Assembly (NCBI RefSeq): GCF_001039355.2
Contig: NW_019775963.1
Span: forward strand, 88,110-152,109
DNA: 64,000 nucleotides
Direction: 5' to 3'
Source: Lingula anatina
Taxonomy: Eukaryota > Brachiopoda > Lingulata > Lingulida > Lingulidae
Both the position numbers and the translations under genes were made by a program. Below, in pieces: positions 1-13,200 of the stretch. The notes beneath the pieces were generated by a model. That model searched no databases, had not been told where the DNA came from, and was given only the letters and a program-made list of their open reading frames with translations. Within the stretch, counting starts at the first letter, position 1. Each line of letters begins with the position of its first letter.

Positions 1-2326
1 TTAAATTCATGTTTTGCTGGTATGGAGAGTTTTCGTACTCAGTAACAAAGATTTTAGTAACTTTTAAGTTTTTAAAATATGAACCCTTTAGGATAATATA
101 TTTTTATTCACAAAGACAAACAAAAATACATATGCAAACACACATACACACACACACAAGCACACGCACAAGACATTCACTATACATTAAGTAAACATGA
201 AATATATGTTGATAGCCAGACTACGTACAATACAATATTATACAAGTAATGCTGCACATTACACGACACAAACATTTTATAAGAAGAAAGTAGCGAAGAG
301 TTACCATGACACTGTATAGTAAATTTGTAAGTTGAGAAGTAGTCAAAGATAGAATCCCAGGTTCTCCACTCTGTAAGAAAATGACATAACTGAAGATTCT
401 TTTGAGAAACATATTTTTCCAATTCGAATTTTGTTTTGATATATAACAGAAGGGAAGGTCGGCTGCATTTTTCTTTTTAAACAGGTATATATATAAAATT
501 TGGAGACGAGAATAATATAATTTAGAGCCTTGAAATTCGTTTTAGATACTCCAAAAATTATATTTTCATCAGAGAGTGTAATTCTTTCATTAGTTTTGTG
601 AGCATTCAAGCGTTCCATTTCAGTCCAAATGTTTCTTATTCGATAGCAATTTAAAAATACATGTCGCAAATCTTCCCTCTCCGCTCTACAGATAAAGCAT
701 TTCTCTGACACCTCAATACCGATTCTTTTCAGGTATGACCTAACTGGTAAGATTCTAAAATTATTCTATATTTGAACCACTGAAGTTTTGTTTCTCGTGT
801 AACAAAGAAACAATTCTCACAAACATACTTCCAAGTGATATTTGTATTTAGATTTAGGTTCCATTTCCTTTCGTGTACCAAGTTTTCAAGAGTTTCACTC
901 ATGAGAACCTGATAGAAATCTTTCCACCCATTTCGACTTTTTATAAGTAGCTGAACCGGCTGAGGAATATAATGAAATAAAATTTCTTCAAAAATTTCGT
1001 CATTGTTTTTTCTTTTAACCTACATTTTAAACTGTTACGTATTCCAAAATATTTTAGATCACAAACTCTTTGGAGTCCAAATTTCCTCTCCAGTCCAGCT
1101 TTGGTTAAAATTTTTCCTTCGTTGAAAAGATCGCCAATTATTCTAATACCCTTACTGTACCATTCTTTATCAAATATTGATACCCCACCCAATTTTACTT
1201 TGGGCCTACTATAATACCACAGAGGTTCAAGAGCGACATTGCTATTTATATGTTCTATACCGTTTGTTACATCTTTCCAGGAGATAATGACATCTCTCCA
1301 AAAACTATATATTATTGCAATTACGTAAGATTATATCTAAATAATCATTTCCATAGTCAAAAATATTCCAAATAGATTGTAAATCAAAGGTGCTCTGGAG
1401 AATAGTGTTATATACGTTATTTTTAAGGTATAGTCTTCTTATCCATGTACATTTTAATACCGTTACGAATTTACTTAAGTCTGTCATTTTTAGACCACCA
1501 TGTTCATAATCTTTTACTATCTGACCTCTCTTTACCTTATCAATTTTGCTACCCCAAATGAATTGGAAAAAAAGGGAATTTAATTTTTTTATGAATACTG
1601 CATCTGGATTTGGAAGAGAAATGAAACTATGGTTCAGCATTGGAATGATATGGGTTTTTAAGATAGTAATTCTACCAATAGGGGTTAGTATTCTTCTATT
1701 CCAATGCCGAACATACCCTCTATTTTAGGGATTTGTTTCTCAAAGTTTAAAGTGACCATATCGTTTAAATTTACTGAGAATTCTATACCTAAGAGATTAA
1801 ATTGAGTCGAACCCCAATCAAGTTTCCATCTAACGTGGTGCCTTTAGGATAATATTCGCCCGTGAATAATAGCCTACTAACAGAAATTAGACAGCCCTAA
1901 AGGTGTATTAAGAGAGGGTCACGCCGACAGCAGGGCAGTGCTTGTTGTCTCGGTTGAAATCGTCCCAATGTACTGACCAACCTGACCTTCAAATGCTTAG
2001 AGTAGTCCAACCTCGGTCCAGTATAAGAATCCGACTAATTTCAAACCAAGAGCTATCGCTGTGTCAGGTTCAGCCATTTTAACTGTGATTTCACCATATA
2101 GGGGCTTATATTTTTTTCCACGAAATATTTCCATGATTTCGCCAAGCTTTGGATGTTGACTTTGTGATCAATGGCTTCTCGAATAATTCTTATTGATTAG
2201 TTTTCGACCAGGGAATCCTCTATTCATGGAACGTACCTGGCCTACATTCCCAGCGTTTTTCATGATTTCATGAATAGGCATATTTTTAGGGAAAAAAAAT
2301 GTTTTTTTTTTGGGGGGGGGGGGGTT
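1..2326. repeat. Leftmost copy of a gene-flanking repeat, split by a LINE insertion
   Basis: Positions 1-99 and 1856-2326 together match two other segments in the same orientation, about 18290-19330 and 22905-23930. Shared landmarks are the GGTATGGAGAGTTTT stretch, the AGACAGCCCTAAA stretch, the GAGCTATCGCTG stretch and the CTATTCATGGAACG stretch. The other two copies lie just upstream of the VWA7-like gene's 5' end, whereas this one lies beyond its 3' end. By inference this could be the upstream flank of another VWA7-like paralogue left of the window, or a dispersed repeat. Homology stops at the T/G homopolymer near 2299-2326. Confidence 0.75.
100..1840 (-). mobile_element. 5'-truncated L1/Tx1-type LINE with 15-bp target-site duplication
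   Basis: Reading the minus strand from 1840 down, broken reading frames resemble the C-terminal part of a non-LTR retrotransposon ORF2. Around 1305-1800 is the end of the reverse transcriptase, with a typical LPNPDAVFIKKLN stretch and FIWGSK. About 941-1192 holds the following region with 'W..KGI.II.DL'. At 620-711 is a zf-RVT-like cysteine cluster (CFICRAEREDLRHVFLNC). Frameshifts and stops show it is dead. The 15 bases CCTTTAGGATAATAT occur at both 85-99 and 1841-1855, a perfect target-site duplication. The two homologous copies elsewhere in the window lack the insert. A GT-rich tail near 130-165 lies at the element's 3' end. Confidence 0.9.
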
Positions 2327-3035
2327 ATACATACAAATCAATATTCAAATTATTTTCAAAATTTAAGCAATTTTCCCTCAGAAACAACTACGTAATTATA
2401 TTTGGGGACAACAATCCAATGACGGCGAAAATAAGACTAAATTATCAGCAACTAAATAAACCGAAGGCCAGGTTATCTGTTTTGCCTGGCTAACCTTGTA
2501 TACATGTACCTGTAAGAGCACTTCGACCTGCGTCATCGAAAACATGTCAGTTCCATGTCAGTATTTACAAGGTACATTCCTTAGAGCTCCAATAATATTT
2601 CTTTTTTTTTTATTATTATTAAAATATAAACATATATTTCCAAATGATAAATAACAATATAATACGATGTTTTATTCTTAAATATGATGCACTGAGCAAA
2701 GCGAACCCAGATAATGAGAGTATTGATTATTCACACACTGGATAATAGAAGTGTCACCCCTACTGAACCAATACTTTGAGGGAGATCATTTTATTAACAT
2801 CAAATTTCACCAAAGGAACGGTTCTGACTGAACAATTCAACTGTATCGATATTCTGACATTGCTTATATTCCGCCTCTTCAGGTTTATAACTTTGATTTC
2901 TCTGATTCAGGGGGTGACACTTCTTTTGTCCAGCGTGTGTACCACAAGTATGTCACTGTACATCTAGACCGTGCACCAACTGTACTCAAGAGTCACTTGG
3001 CTGAGTACAAATATCAGTCAAGTCTTTTCTGTCTT
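2327..3035. other. Intergenic / 3' flank of the VWA7-like gene
   Basis: No convincing coding exon. It contains a poly-T tract with short ATT repeats near 2602-2622 and AT-rich sequence. It probably includes the 3' UTR of the minus-strand gene that ends at 3036. A T-run followed by a G-run at 2299-2326 borders it. Confidence 0.5.
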
Positions 3036-4802
3036 TTACACATAAATGAAATAATCTATAACAACGTCTTTTTGTACATGGTTTAAATTGGCTTCAGGTG
3101 CACTGGAGTCACCGTTGTTCTCATTTACTGATGCAGAACTTTTCCCATCCACGACGTAGTCCGCTTTGATGACATCTACGTCTTGGCAGGGGGCAATTCG
3201 TCTTTGTAAATTAAGAGATTTGAAAATAATTCCTTTCTTATAAAGGAACAATGTGCCTCCAAGAATTACGATGATGACCCCTACCACCAAAAGAGCTATA
3301 CCGTAAGTTGGGATGATAGGCGAAGGCTCATTGGGATTCGGTTCTCCATATCGACTATTCGAATAGCCTGGTCGAACTGTTTCATTGGATGAAATAGTAA
3401 CTGGCACGTCATTAGTTGTTTTGGGAGTAGTATCTTCGGTTGGGGATGTTACGTCAACGTTAGTTGTTTCGGGAGTAGAAACTTCGAATGAAAGTGTTGA
3501 TTCACCATTGGTTACTGATAGGGTTGCGGTATTGGATGAAATAGTAACTGACACGTCATTAGTTGTTTTGGGAGTAGTATCTTCGGTTGGGGATGTTATA
3601 TCAACGTTAGTTGTTTCGGGAGTAAAAACTTCGAATGAAAGTGTTGATTCGCCATTGGTTACTGAGGGGGTTGCGGTATTTTGTGTAGCAGCAATGGTAT
3701 GGGTAGTGGCACTAACAGTCGTGGTCTCCGGGTTCTCAGCCGTACCTGTTGTCGGCGCATCATACGCGGTTGTGGTGCCCTCGGTAGTCGTTGTGGTTTC
3801 AATACACTCACTGGGAACTCCATGTAACCTGTGGTCTATGGTACATTGGCCAAGGTTACCGGCTAAATCCCCCGCGTTGATGTAAACTAGAGGGTTGCAG
3901 CAATCAGAGCTGAAGGAGAAAATGTTTGCATATTATGGCGGGCATTTAAATTTTTGAAATTCTTTTTAGTCATTTTTTTTGTACGTGTTTCGAACTAATC
4001 AGGAAGCTCTTTCATTGAATTAACTGAATTGGCTTCGACCAAGATACTCTCTTCAACACACAAAGTTATGACTTTTCTTTTGGTTGTCGATAACATCTGC
4101 ATCATTATTTTTTAATTTAATTGTTAGTTTTGACAGATCTTATTAAATTTTTACCTCACGTTTACCATCACCGGGTTTGTAAGTGAAGACGCAGATGTAA
4201 AATTGTCGTAAGAAAACGCCGCCGAACTACTGTTAAGTTTTCCAGCGTAGATACGATGCAAGCCAAACCCAGTTTCGGTGATCTCAGCAGTCACGTGCCA
4301 CAAGTGGGCGTGGCACACGCAGGGGTCCAGCTGCTCTAGCTGACATGGGTCAACGGATGACAAAATGGTGCAGTTTGGAGCAGCATTATCCTCAACCTGA
4401 AATATTCATAGAATACATGGCATGGTAAAATATAAGGAACCAAAATGCGTTGAAAGTGCCAAAATATCGATGTCAGAATTGATAGTTGAAAAAAGGTCAT
4501 TATAAAGACACCTATGTGATCACATTAAGAGAATTATTACGAAAATCACCACTGATTCGGTTAGAAATTTGTCTGAAAAATTCATAATGTCTCTTTCATT
4601 GCCTATTTGCAACAATAAGTGCAACAGGTGTACCTGTTCAAGCCTCTCCCCGACAGATATCCGCCGTATTTTATATTGAGCTGTCAAACTACCCCCACCG
4701 CTGGGCGCCGCCGATATTATCATTTTGCTACAAAAACATGAAAAGACACGCCACATTTTTAGTTTTAAATTATATACACACACACACACACCGACCAAGG
4801 AA

Positions 4803-4844
<42 letters not shown>

Positions 4845-7800
4845 AATTCCCTGGTCGGTGTGTATTTACTTGTGCTGAAAAGATGGAAAACCATTTTCGG
4901 TTTACAGTATTTATTATGGAAAGTTAAATGAAAGCTTCAAATAAGAAGTTTAAATATAAGGAATTATATATATATATATATTGATACAGACAGGTGTATG
5001 TGACATTTCGTACTATATTACCGAGTACTAAAAGTAAAATTGCAAATACATAATGAACAAGGATGAAGGATGAAGACCATTTAAGTGGGGCTTAAGTAAA
5101 CCTTATTTTTACCTTGTTACGTTTGGATCTATACCCCCATACAGGGTGAAAGAACCAGTCCTATTTTCATCTTCAGATAGGTAGAACACTGAAAACGCTG
5201 ATCCAGTGACCAAATTTTCAGTGTCGAGGATTGAGACATTAAAGTTTCCTGCTGGTCCAGTATTGGTTACTGTATAATTTACATAGGCGGTTTCCCTAGT
5301 GTATAAGGCTGAAATATAGAAGATGGATTTCATCAGTTGACTTTAGAATGGGCCAAAAGGATTGGAGTGAAAAAAAAAAGCAATCTCTTTATAATGATTT
5401 ACAAAAATTTCCCTTTTTCATCATATTTATTATAAAACAGGTGGTTATGTAAATGTAATACAAAACCCTAACAACATTTACAAAAATTATTATTTTTAAA
5501 ATAAATAACAATGAGCTTTTATAGCACACTGTGTTACGGTAAGTGCATTAAGATGATGGCACACCAGACGGTTTATTTCAAATATATCTTTATATAATAT
5601 ATTTTCTTCGGATGTTTTACTTTAAACAGATTTTCGATCTAAATCAGTCCTTTTCTGAACAAACCAAACGCCTAATTAACCTGGTATAGGATATACCTGA
5701 GGTTTACTAACCAGGTGTAGTATAGTATGGACCTGTATTAACTGGTATATGTTGGACCTGAGATTTATTAGCCTGGTATAGGATGAACTTGAGATTTTCT
5801 AACCTGGTAAAACCCCTTTACACTGGGCGGCGTCCTTTCTGCGTCCTTTGTGCGGCCATATGAAACTGGCATCGCTGTGGTCGTAGAAAGGAGGCACAAG
5901 CATCGCTTTGGTTGCAGAATGAATGCTCAATGATCGGCCAGTTGTCGGCACGTAAAGTTTTTTTTAATGTCAAACGAGGCCGTATTACGGGACACAGCAA
6001 GGACGCCGTCCAATGTAAAGGGGGCTTAAAGGATCAATTTGAGGTTAACTTACCTGGTATAGGACAGACCTAATGTTGACCAACCTGGTATAGGATGGAC
6101 CTGAGGTTTACTTACCTGGTATAGGATGGACCTGAGGTTTACTTACCTGGTATAGGATGGACCTGAGGTTTACTTACCTGGTATAGGATGGACCTGAGGT
6201 TTACTTACCTGGTATAGGATGGACCTGAAGCTTCAGTCCTACTGTTTTAACCATGGCAGTAGACAGCCTTGTAAATCTATACCCTCTGCTGTCATAGCCC
6301 TCGATGGCCAGGCGAAAACTCTGAAATTGTCAGTTTCTAGATTATCTATATTCTGAAATTGCCTTGATACTCCCACCTAAATTGAGAGGATGATGTCCTT
6401 TAAGAAAAGCGCTACTTATATTCAGATGAAGTGGTTAAGTGAAACAGTTTTCTAACAGGGAATACTTCGTATAGAAATATACCTGCTATGCTTCAAATAC
6501 CGCTATACTTCAAATACCGCTATTTTATGTAAATGTTATACAGAACCCTATCAACATTTACAAAAATATATTATCTTTAAGATAAATAGCAATCAGCGTT
6601 TATAGCACACTGTGTTACGGTAAGTATTTAAATTTCTTTTCTTTTCTTCTTTCAAACAGTTAAACAAATAATACCTCTGATGGTAGAACTTGCGTTGCAA
6701 AATAGTAGTTGCGCAGTTGCTCACCGCCCCTGAGAGGCCATATTTCACTGGTGGTATTACCATCCTCATCTTGAAGTTTTACTGTTGTCAAAGAATTATT
6801 GTCGTACACATCGGTCACCCTGATCAGAATAGATGTGTTGACTCCTACAAAAACGACAATATTTGTGATGCTGTTGCAAATGAAAAACTATGGTCTTAAT
6901 AAGCCGGATATGGGCCAGTTCATAAACAAGAAAGAAATTTGTGCAATTCGATAATCTAATTTAATTTCATTTTCCTTATACTTACGTTCTGAAAAATACA
7001 GATGCATGACATGAACTTTTATTTCATACCGGCGATTGGACGTCCCGTGGCAGCATACAATGTGTCAGTAACTTCATCTTTTTCCAGGAAATCATAGAGA
7101 AAATCCAGCATACTCTGCCCAGTTATGTCCACCTGCCAGCTCTCTACTGAAGACAGGCGCTGATATGACCAGATTCCTGGCGGAGGGTTCTGAAAGTTAA
7201 CGATTTTGTATATAATTTCTAATATAAGATACAATGTGCCAAAAGGGCACATCTAAAACAGGCCTATCATGTAAACTTTTTTCAAACGATGATTTCCATA
7301 TTCGGCATAATTTAGGCATGAGCAGAGATTCCTGTAAGATCATGTATTGCTCTCTGTATAAACGAGTTATTTTATCGACGCACGAATATTTGGTTGGCAG
7401 AAAATGAGGTCTTTCTAATATCCAACATTTGAGTCAAATTGCAAAGCGGAAAGAAGATAAAAGCATGAATTCCAGATGAAAACGCACGCCCCTTTTATTA
7501 TAACATACAAGAAACAGAAATTCAGTCAAATATATACTTTTGGTTAGACAAAGCATTCTGGTATCAGAGATAACTCTACAGTATCCATCTATTCACAACG
7601 GCTTTGAGTTACAAATATGGAGTTACCTTAAACGTAAAAACTTTGGCATATGGTCCTAGGCTTGTAACGTTAAAATCACTGCCACTCATTGGATGAGAGG
7701 TTCCTGCAGTAGGCAAAACAGAGTTTATATGCAGTATTTTGTAATAAAGAATTTGTTAAACATCATCTGATATAAATATTAACTTACTTTTTACGACCCT

Positions 7801-10171
7801 TTCGATGTTTGATCTTATAATTAAATTACATTTGGAAAATCTGAGTACAAAAGGGCATCTTTTCGCAATAAAGGATATACAGGAAAAGTTTATTTTTGCC
7901 TTACCATCAGGCAAGATGACTCTTATAGAAGGTGTATAAGAAGAGCCCAGTATTTTAACAGATAGTTCACTTAATTGGCTGTCCACTGTGAAATTTCTGG
8001 AACTGTCATCGCTGATAAACCGTGTGACGCTTACAGTGGCTGTTCTTGTAGCTTCCTGTGTTAAAATGAAAAGTATAGTATATTAATAATTTACTAACAG
8101 GAAAATATACTTACGTAAAAACAAGGTTGTTGGCTTTAAAATTATTTGCTTATCCACTGGTCAATGAAATTGTAAGTTAACAAATTTTGCAAAAGCCCTT
8201 TCCACCACGTTTTTCCATACCTGAATAATACTAACAACACTGCTTATATGAGTGTTATCTGTTATATACACGGTCCCTCCAGTGGCCTCTGCTAATTTCG
8301 TATACAAACTAGGTGGCGTGAAGAGTGCACGTTTCTGTCTGGACCTTTTACTGTTTTCTTAAACACAAGACATACAATATGAAACAGCTTGGAACATGTC
8401 TACGACTGTAAATGCCAACAAAGTATTATCTTAATCAAAATATAAATAAGCTAGCATTGTGTCTTCGGAGAGTGAGAATGAAGTCATAAAAGTTTACAGC
8501 GTAGTTGTTCTCTTATAAAACATCTCCATAGGAAACTAAAATGCTATTTTCAAACTGATTTTGATATCGTACCTTTATATATCTTTATTTTACTTATTTA
8601 TTTATTCATTTATCTAAGGGGGTCTTTACGAGAGATGCAAATTAAACGAGTAAATGATTTAATGTGTTTAGAAAAAAACCTTGCAAACTGCGCCTTTTTC
8701 TGGCAATACATCCTTCCGTCAACACCGTCTCAATCTTGACGTTCTTGTCCAGGGCAAGCTGTTCAATTTCTCCCTCCCTGTCTGCGTCTTTTGCAGGAGC
8801 ATCCGTGAAAAAGTATATTGTAGAACCAGGCTGACATACCTTAATGGCTGAAGGTGAAAAGCGTATACATTTTTTTCTTTCTGCTTGTATGCCAAATATC
8901 ATATCAAACAATATATCTCAATTCCCATTATTCAATATTAATGAATAAATGTGTCATCTCCAAAATCTATTCAATTCTATGGTAGCTTATTTCCGAACTA
9001 TCCTAAAAATATATCAAAATCTGTCCATAACTTTTAGAATTAAGTTAACTGTAAACTAATAAAACAACAATGGCAAAAACACGACCTCCTTGAGGAAGGT
9101 AATTATACTTCGGGTCTACCTGTATAATATAAAGGAACCTAACTCTAACCAAGAATGCACTAAATGTATTAGAAAACCAAATATGGATTGTTCATATGTG
9201 TTGTTGAAATAATACTGAGAACGTCAATTTAAGTGCAAATATCTGCTAACGCACGTGTGTAGTATTTACAAACAATTATTTTTGGGGATAAAGGTTTATT
9301 TTGGAAAGATAAAAGGACATTCTCCTAAAAACAATGCCTTTAACTTTCAATTGAAATTCAAACAACTTTTACTCGCCTTCTGCCAGCCCATACATGGCAA
9401 GCTCTGGGCAGTCACCTCCGTCTTGAGCATACAGATTTTGCAACGCGTCTATCATTGCTTCGGAGTCCTGGGTAATTGTCAATTCTCCTTTTGGTATACT
9501 GGGATTACCATCTGCAAGAATGATAATTTTCAAATATTGTTTACTGATATGAAGTGTTCAAAGGTATCCTATCCTGGATTTTTCCACAACTCAATTTTTC
9601 CTTTAAAAAGTGTCTACTCTCGAATCATTGCACTTGAATATATAAACTCCGACTTACCTGGGTCATTAAACGTAGAAAGAATATAATTAAATGGAGCTCT
9701 AACTGTCCCGGATGTAGTTTCGACGACTCTGATGCATTCATCTTTTACTGCATCTATCTCATCCGCCATGGAACCGGTGTCATCAATAACAAACACCATC
9801 GATACCATTGACCCAATTTGGAAGAGCTCTTTGAATTTCTGGTCTCCTATCAGTGTTCGGAGCCCCGTGACTGAAACCGAAACAAAATGGTTATCAATGC
9901 TTACAAATATTCATATATTTTTAAAAAGACATTATTTGACAATTCTTGCCCTATTATTAACCCCCTTTTTCAGAGTTTACCATTTTAGTGTTATCAGGCA
10001 TATAGTATAACTCCATGTTCAGCTATGTTCTTGAAACTACATGTATTATACATATGCAAACACATGCATCCAAGGGGATGCTATACGTTTCACAATGCAT
10101 TGGGCATTATACTCTCTACCAGAGGCTTGCTGAGTGATGACGTCATTTCTGTGCAAAAATATTTGCTGGAC

Positions 10172-10232
<61 letters not shown>

Positions 10233-13200
10233 AATATTTAGTGGATTTATTTCTCTTTGACTATGATATGAGAGTATCATTTTCAAATTGCACTCATATA
10301 TATATAAAAGTCTTAGATTTTCGTTGTATGGAATATGCCTTTGAACCTTCAGTAAAGAAATAAATTGTCCTGCGATTTATTGTACCACCAGCATTGGCGC
10401 TGGCGCGGTACACATGGTTATAGTCCCGTCCGGATCGTTCCGCCGGCTCCAGCGCCATGTTACCGTTACCGCTTCTCCTCCTAGACTAGGGCTTGCGTAC
10501 CCATGGCATCTCTTGGATATAGGTCACCTATAATCTCAACTCGCTCCACGTAAAATTTGGGCTTCATCGGTTCTGGTGTCTAGGTGTGGCGCTAATTGCA
10601 ATGCATCCTTGTCCAAAATTGGCAAAATTAAATGTTTATTATCTACCATACTAAAGGAATTATTGGAAAAAATTCTATAAACGGCTGACCGAAAGTCATA
10701 TGTGGAGATTTCAAATATGCCCTTGGATTTGACCTTTGACCTTTATTTCAAGGTCAAACGGGCCAAAATTTTCAAAAAAAACGAAAATTTTTACGAAAAG
10801 AAAAAATTATTTGCACTAATATTCAGAAACTACACAGACCTAACCTATAATATTATTGGCAGGTGTTACGCTTCAGGTCATCTTTCATGTCCGTGAGTTT
10901 GGGGTCAGTCGGTGCATTTTCACGGGAGTAGCGGCCATACCGATACCGAAACTGAAAACTGTCTCTAATTCGGGAACCGTTGATGCTAGAGACCTGTTCT
11001 TTTTTCGCATTTTGTAGAGCATGTCAAGCCCAATACTGAAGGTGGTCTCGGTTTTTTTTTTTATTTCCATACGGTTTACGAGTTATGCTCAATCAAAAAG
11101 TACATTGTGGTGGTGAAAGCAAAATGTGCAATACGGTAATGTGTAATAAATTTTGAACCTCTGGAAATAAAGCATAAGGATTGGCGAGGCAGACAACTTC
11201 TGGTCAAAAATGACATTATTTCATGAAATTTGAACATCTGGAACTTCTGGCCACCTCCCATTTCAAGAATTCCAACCAAAATGACCTTTTCTTTATTTCA
11301 ATTAATTTCTTTTGTAGGAAATTTATGGCACATTATGTTAACTGCAAACTTGTTATATTTAGTCCCTTATAACTCCAAAACTGGCAGAGATAGGTCCATA
11401 GTTACTATTGAACTTGAATAGGAAGTCATTAGAGGCAATTTAACTGTGACCTTGAAATTGACCTTTGACCTACTTTTCACCATGAACTGAACTTTGCAAC
11501 TTTTTTAATGCTTATACTTTCAAAACTGGCAAAGATACGCCCATAATTACTATTAAATTTGAATAGGAAGTCATATATTGGCAATTAATGACAATCTATG
11601 TGTGACCTTTAAATTGACCTTTGACCTATTTTTTATAAGGAACTAAACTTTGCAACTTTTTGGTCCCTTGTATCTCCAAAACTGGCAGAGATACGCCCAT
11701 AGTTACTATTGAATTTGAATAGGAAGTCATATACTGGCAATATAACTGTGACCTTAAAATTGACCTTTGACCTTTTTTCATGATAAACTGCACTTTGCAA
11801 ATCTTCTGATCTCTATATCTCAAAAACTGGCAAAGATAGACCCAAAGTTGCTGTTGAACTTGAATAGGAAGTCATACAATGGCTATCTAACTGTGACCTT
11901 GAAATTGACCTTTGACCTACTTTTTATGATGAACTGCTTTTTACTTGTTTTTCTGGCCTTTAAATCTCCAAAATTGGCAAAGAAATGCCCATAGTTACTA
12001 TTGAACTTGAATAGGAAGTCACATGCTATGACATTGAAATTGACCTTTGACCTACTTTTTCACCATGAACTGAGCTTTGCATATTTTCTTGCCCCTCATA
12101 TCTTCAAAACTAGCAGAGATAGGTCCAGTGTTGCCCCTAGTTTTTTTTCTTTTGTCAGCATATATGCAATTATGACAACACATTTCAAGGAAAACCAATA
12201 GGCCTATTGTCTAGAGAATCACAGGAGTGATCAATGTTAGAAAAATACAGGTACATCTCTTGTCGATTGCATTTTATAGAGCTTGTCAAGCACAAGACTG
12301 GTGGTGGTGGTGTCCCTTTTTTTTTTGGGGGGGGGGGTCCATACGAATGCGCTTACTCCAGCTGGTTTTACAATATCTGGAGGTGGTATCGCCTCTCTGA
12401 TCCTCTAGTTTTTAATTTTTCATTTTGAGATTCTTTTCAATCAGACATCAATAACTGTAACATGTAAAACTATGGTTGTTATCCATACAAAAATCACATT
12501 TTATGCTGCTAAGCAAATACCCTGTACATGTATCTACGGTAATACAATCTTAAAATTGCCCAAAAAAATCAAATTAAAACCCGGTAGAATGTGTGAAACC
12601 ATACCTGGGTCGTCTAAGAAAAATTCTACATGTTTATTAGCCGCGGTCGCTGCCTTGTCGTGATAATAATGATGCGGTGATTTTTTTGGATCTTTGGTTT
12701 CTTTGTTGATGCCCCCCTTAGGCCACATGATCCTGGTCAGATCAGATGCTCCACCATGGCTGCACTTTCCATCTTCTTCTGATGGCCAATAAAATAGAAG
12801 TTAAAGGGGTCTCATTGATACCAGTTTTAAACTCTGAAGATATTATATGTTGTCAATTTATTTAGCCAATATAAAAAATCTAAAATGAGATGTTATTACT
12901 CTGTGCATTAGTGGCTCTCTTTGGTGATACAAGCAATTTTTATTATGACAAAGAATAATGTACATTCTTCTAAATATTAACAGAATAAAAAATTAACACA
13001 ATAAAATTAATTTGAAAAATTAAAAACTGCGCAGACGTTCAGCAAATAATGTTTTCGCTCACCTGGTTTAACAGCAGGGTCTTCCATACTATAATAGCCA
13101 CTGGTCAGAACATCGCCCATGTCAATCAGGTTATCTTCGCAAGTACTGAATGACAAGTAAACATTTGCTTATAGAGGTAGTTTAGCTAAATATATGTAAA

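Noticed and set aside
10380-10560. tRNA or rRNA fragment in the GC-rich stretch
   Set aside because: No cloverleaf, no A or B box in correct spacing, and no recognisable rRNA core.
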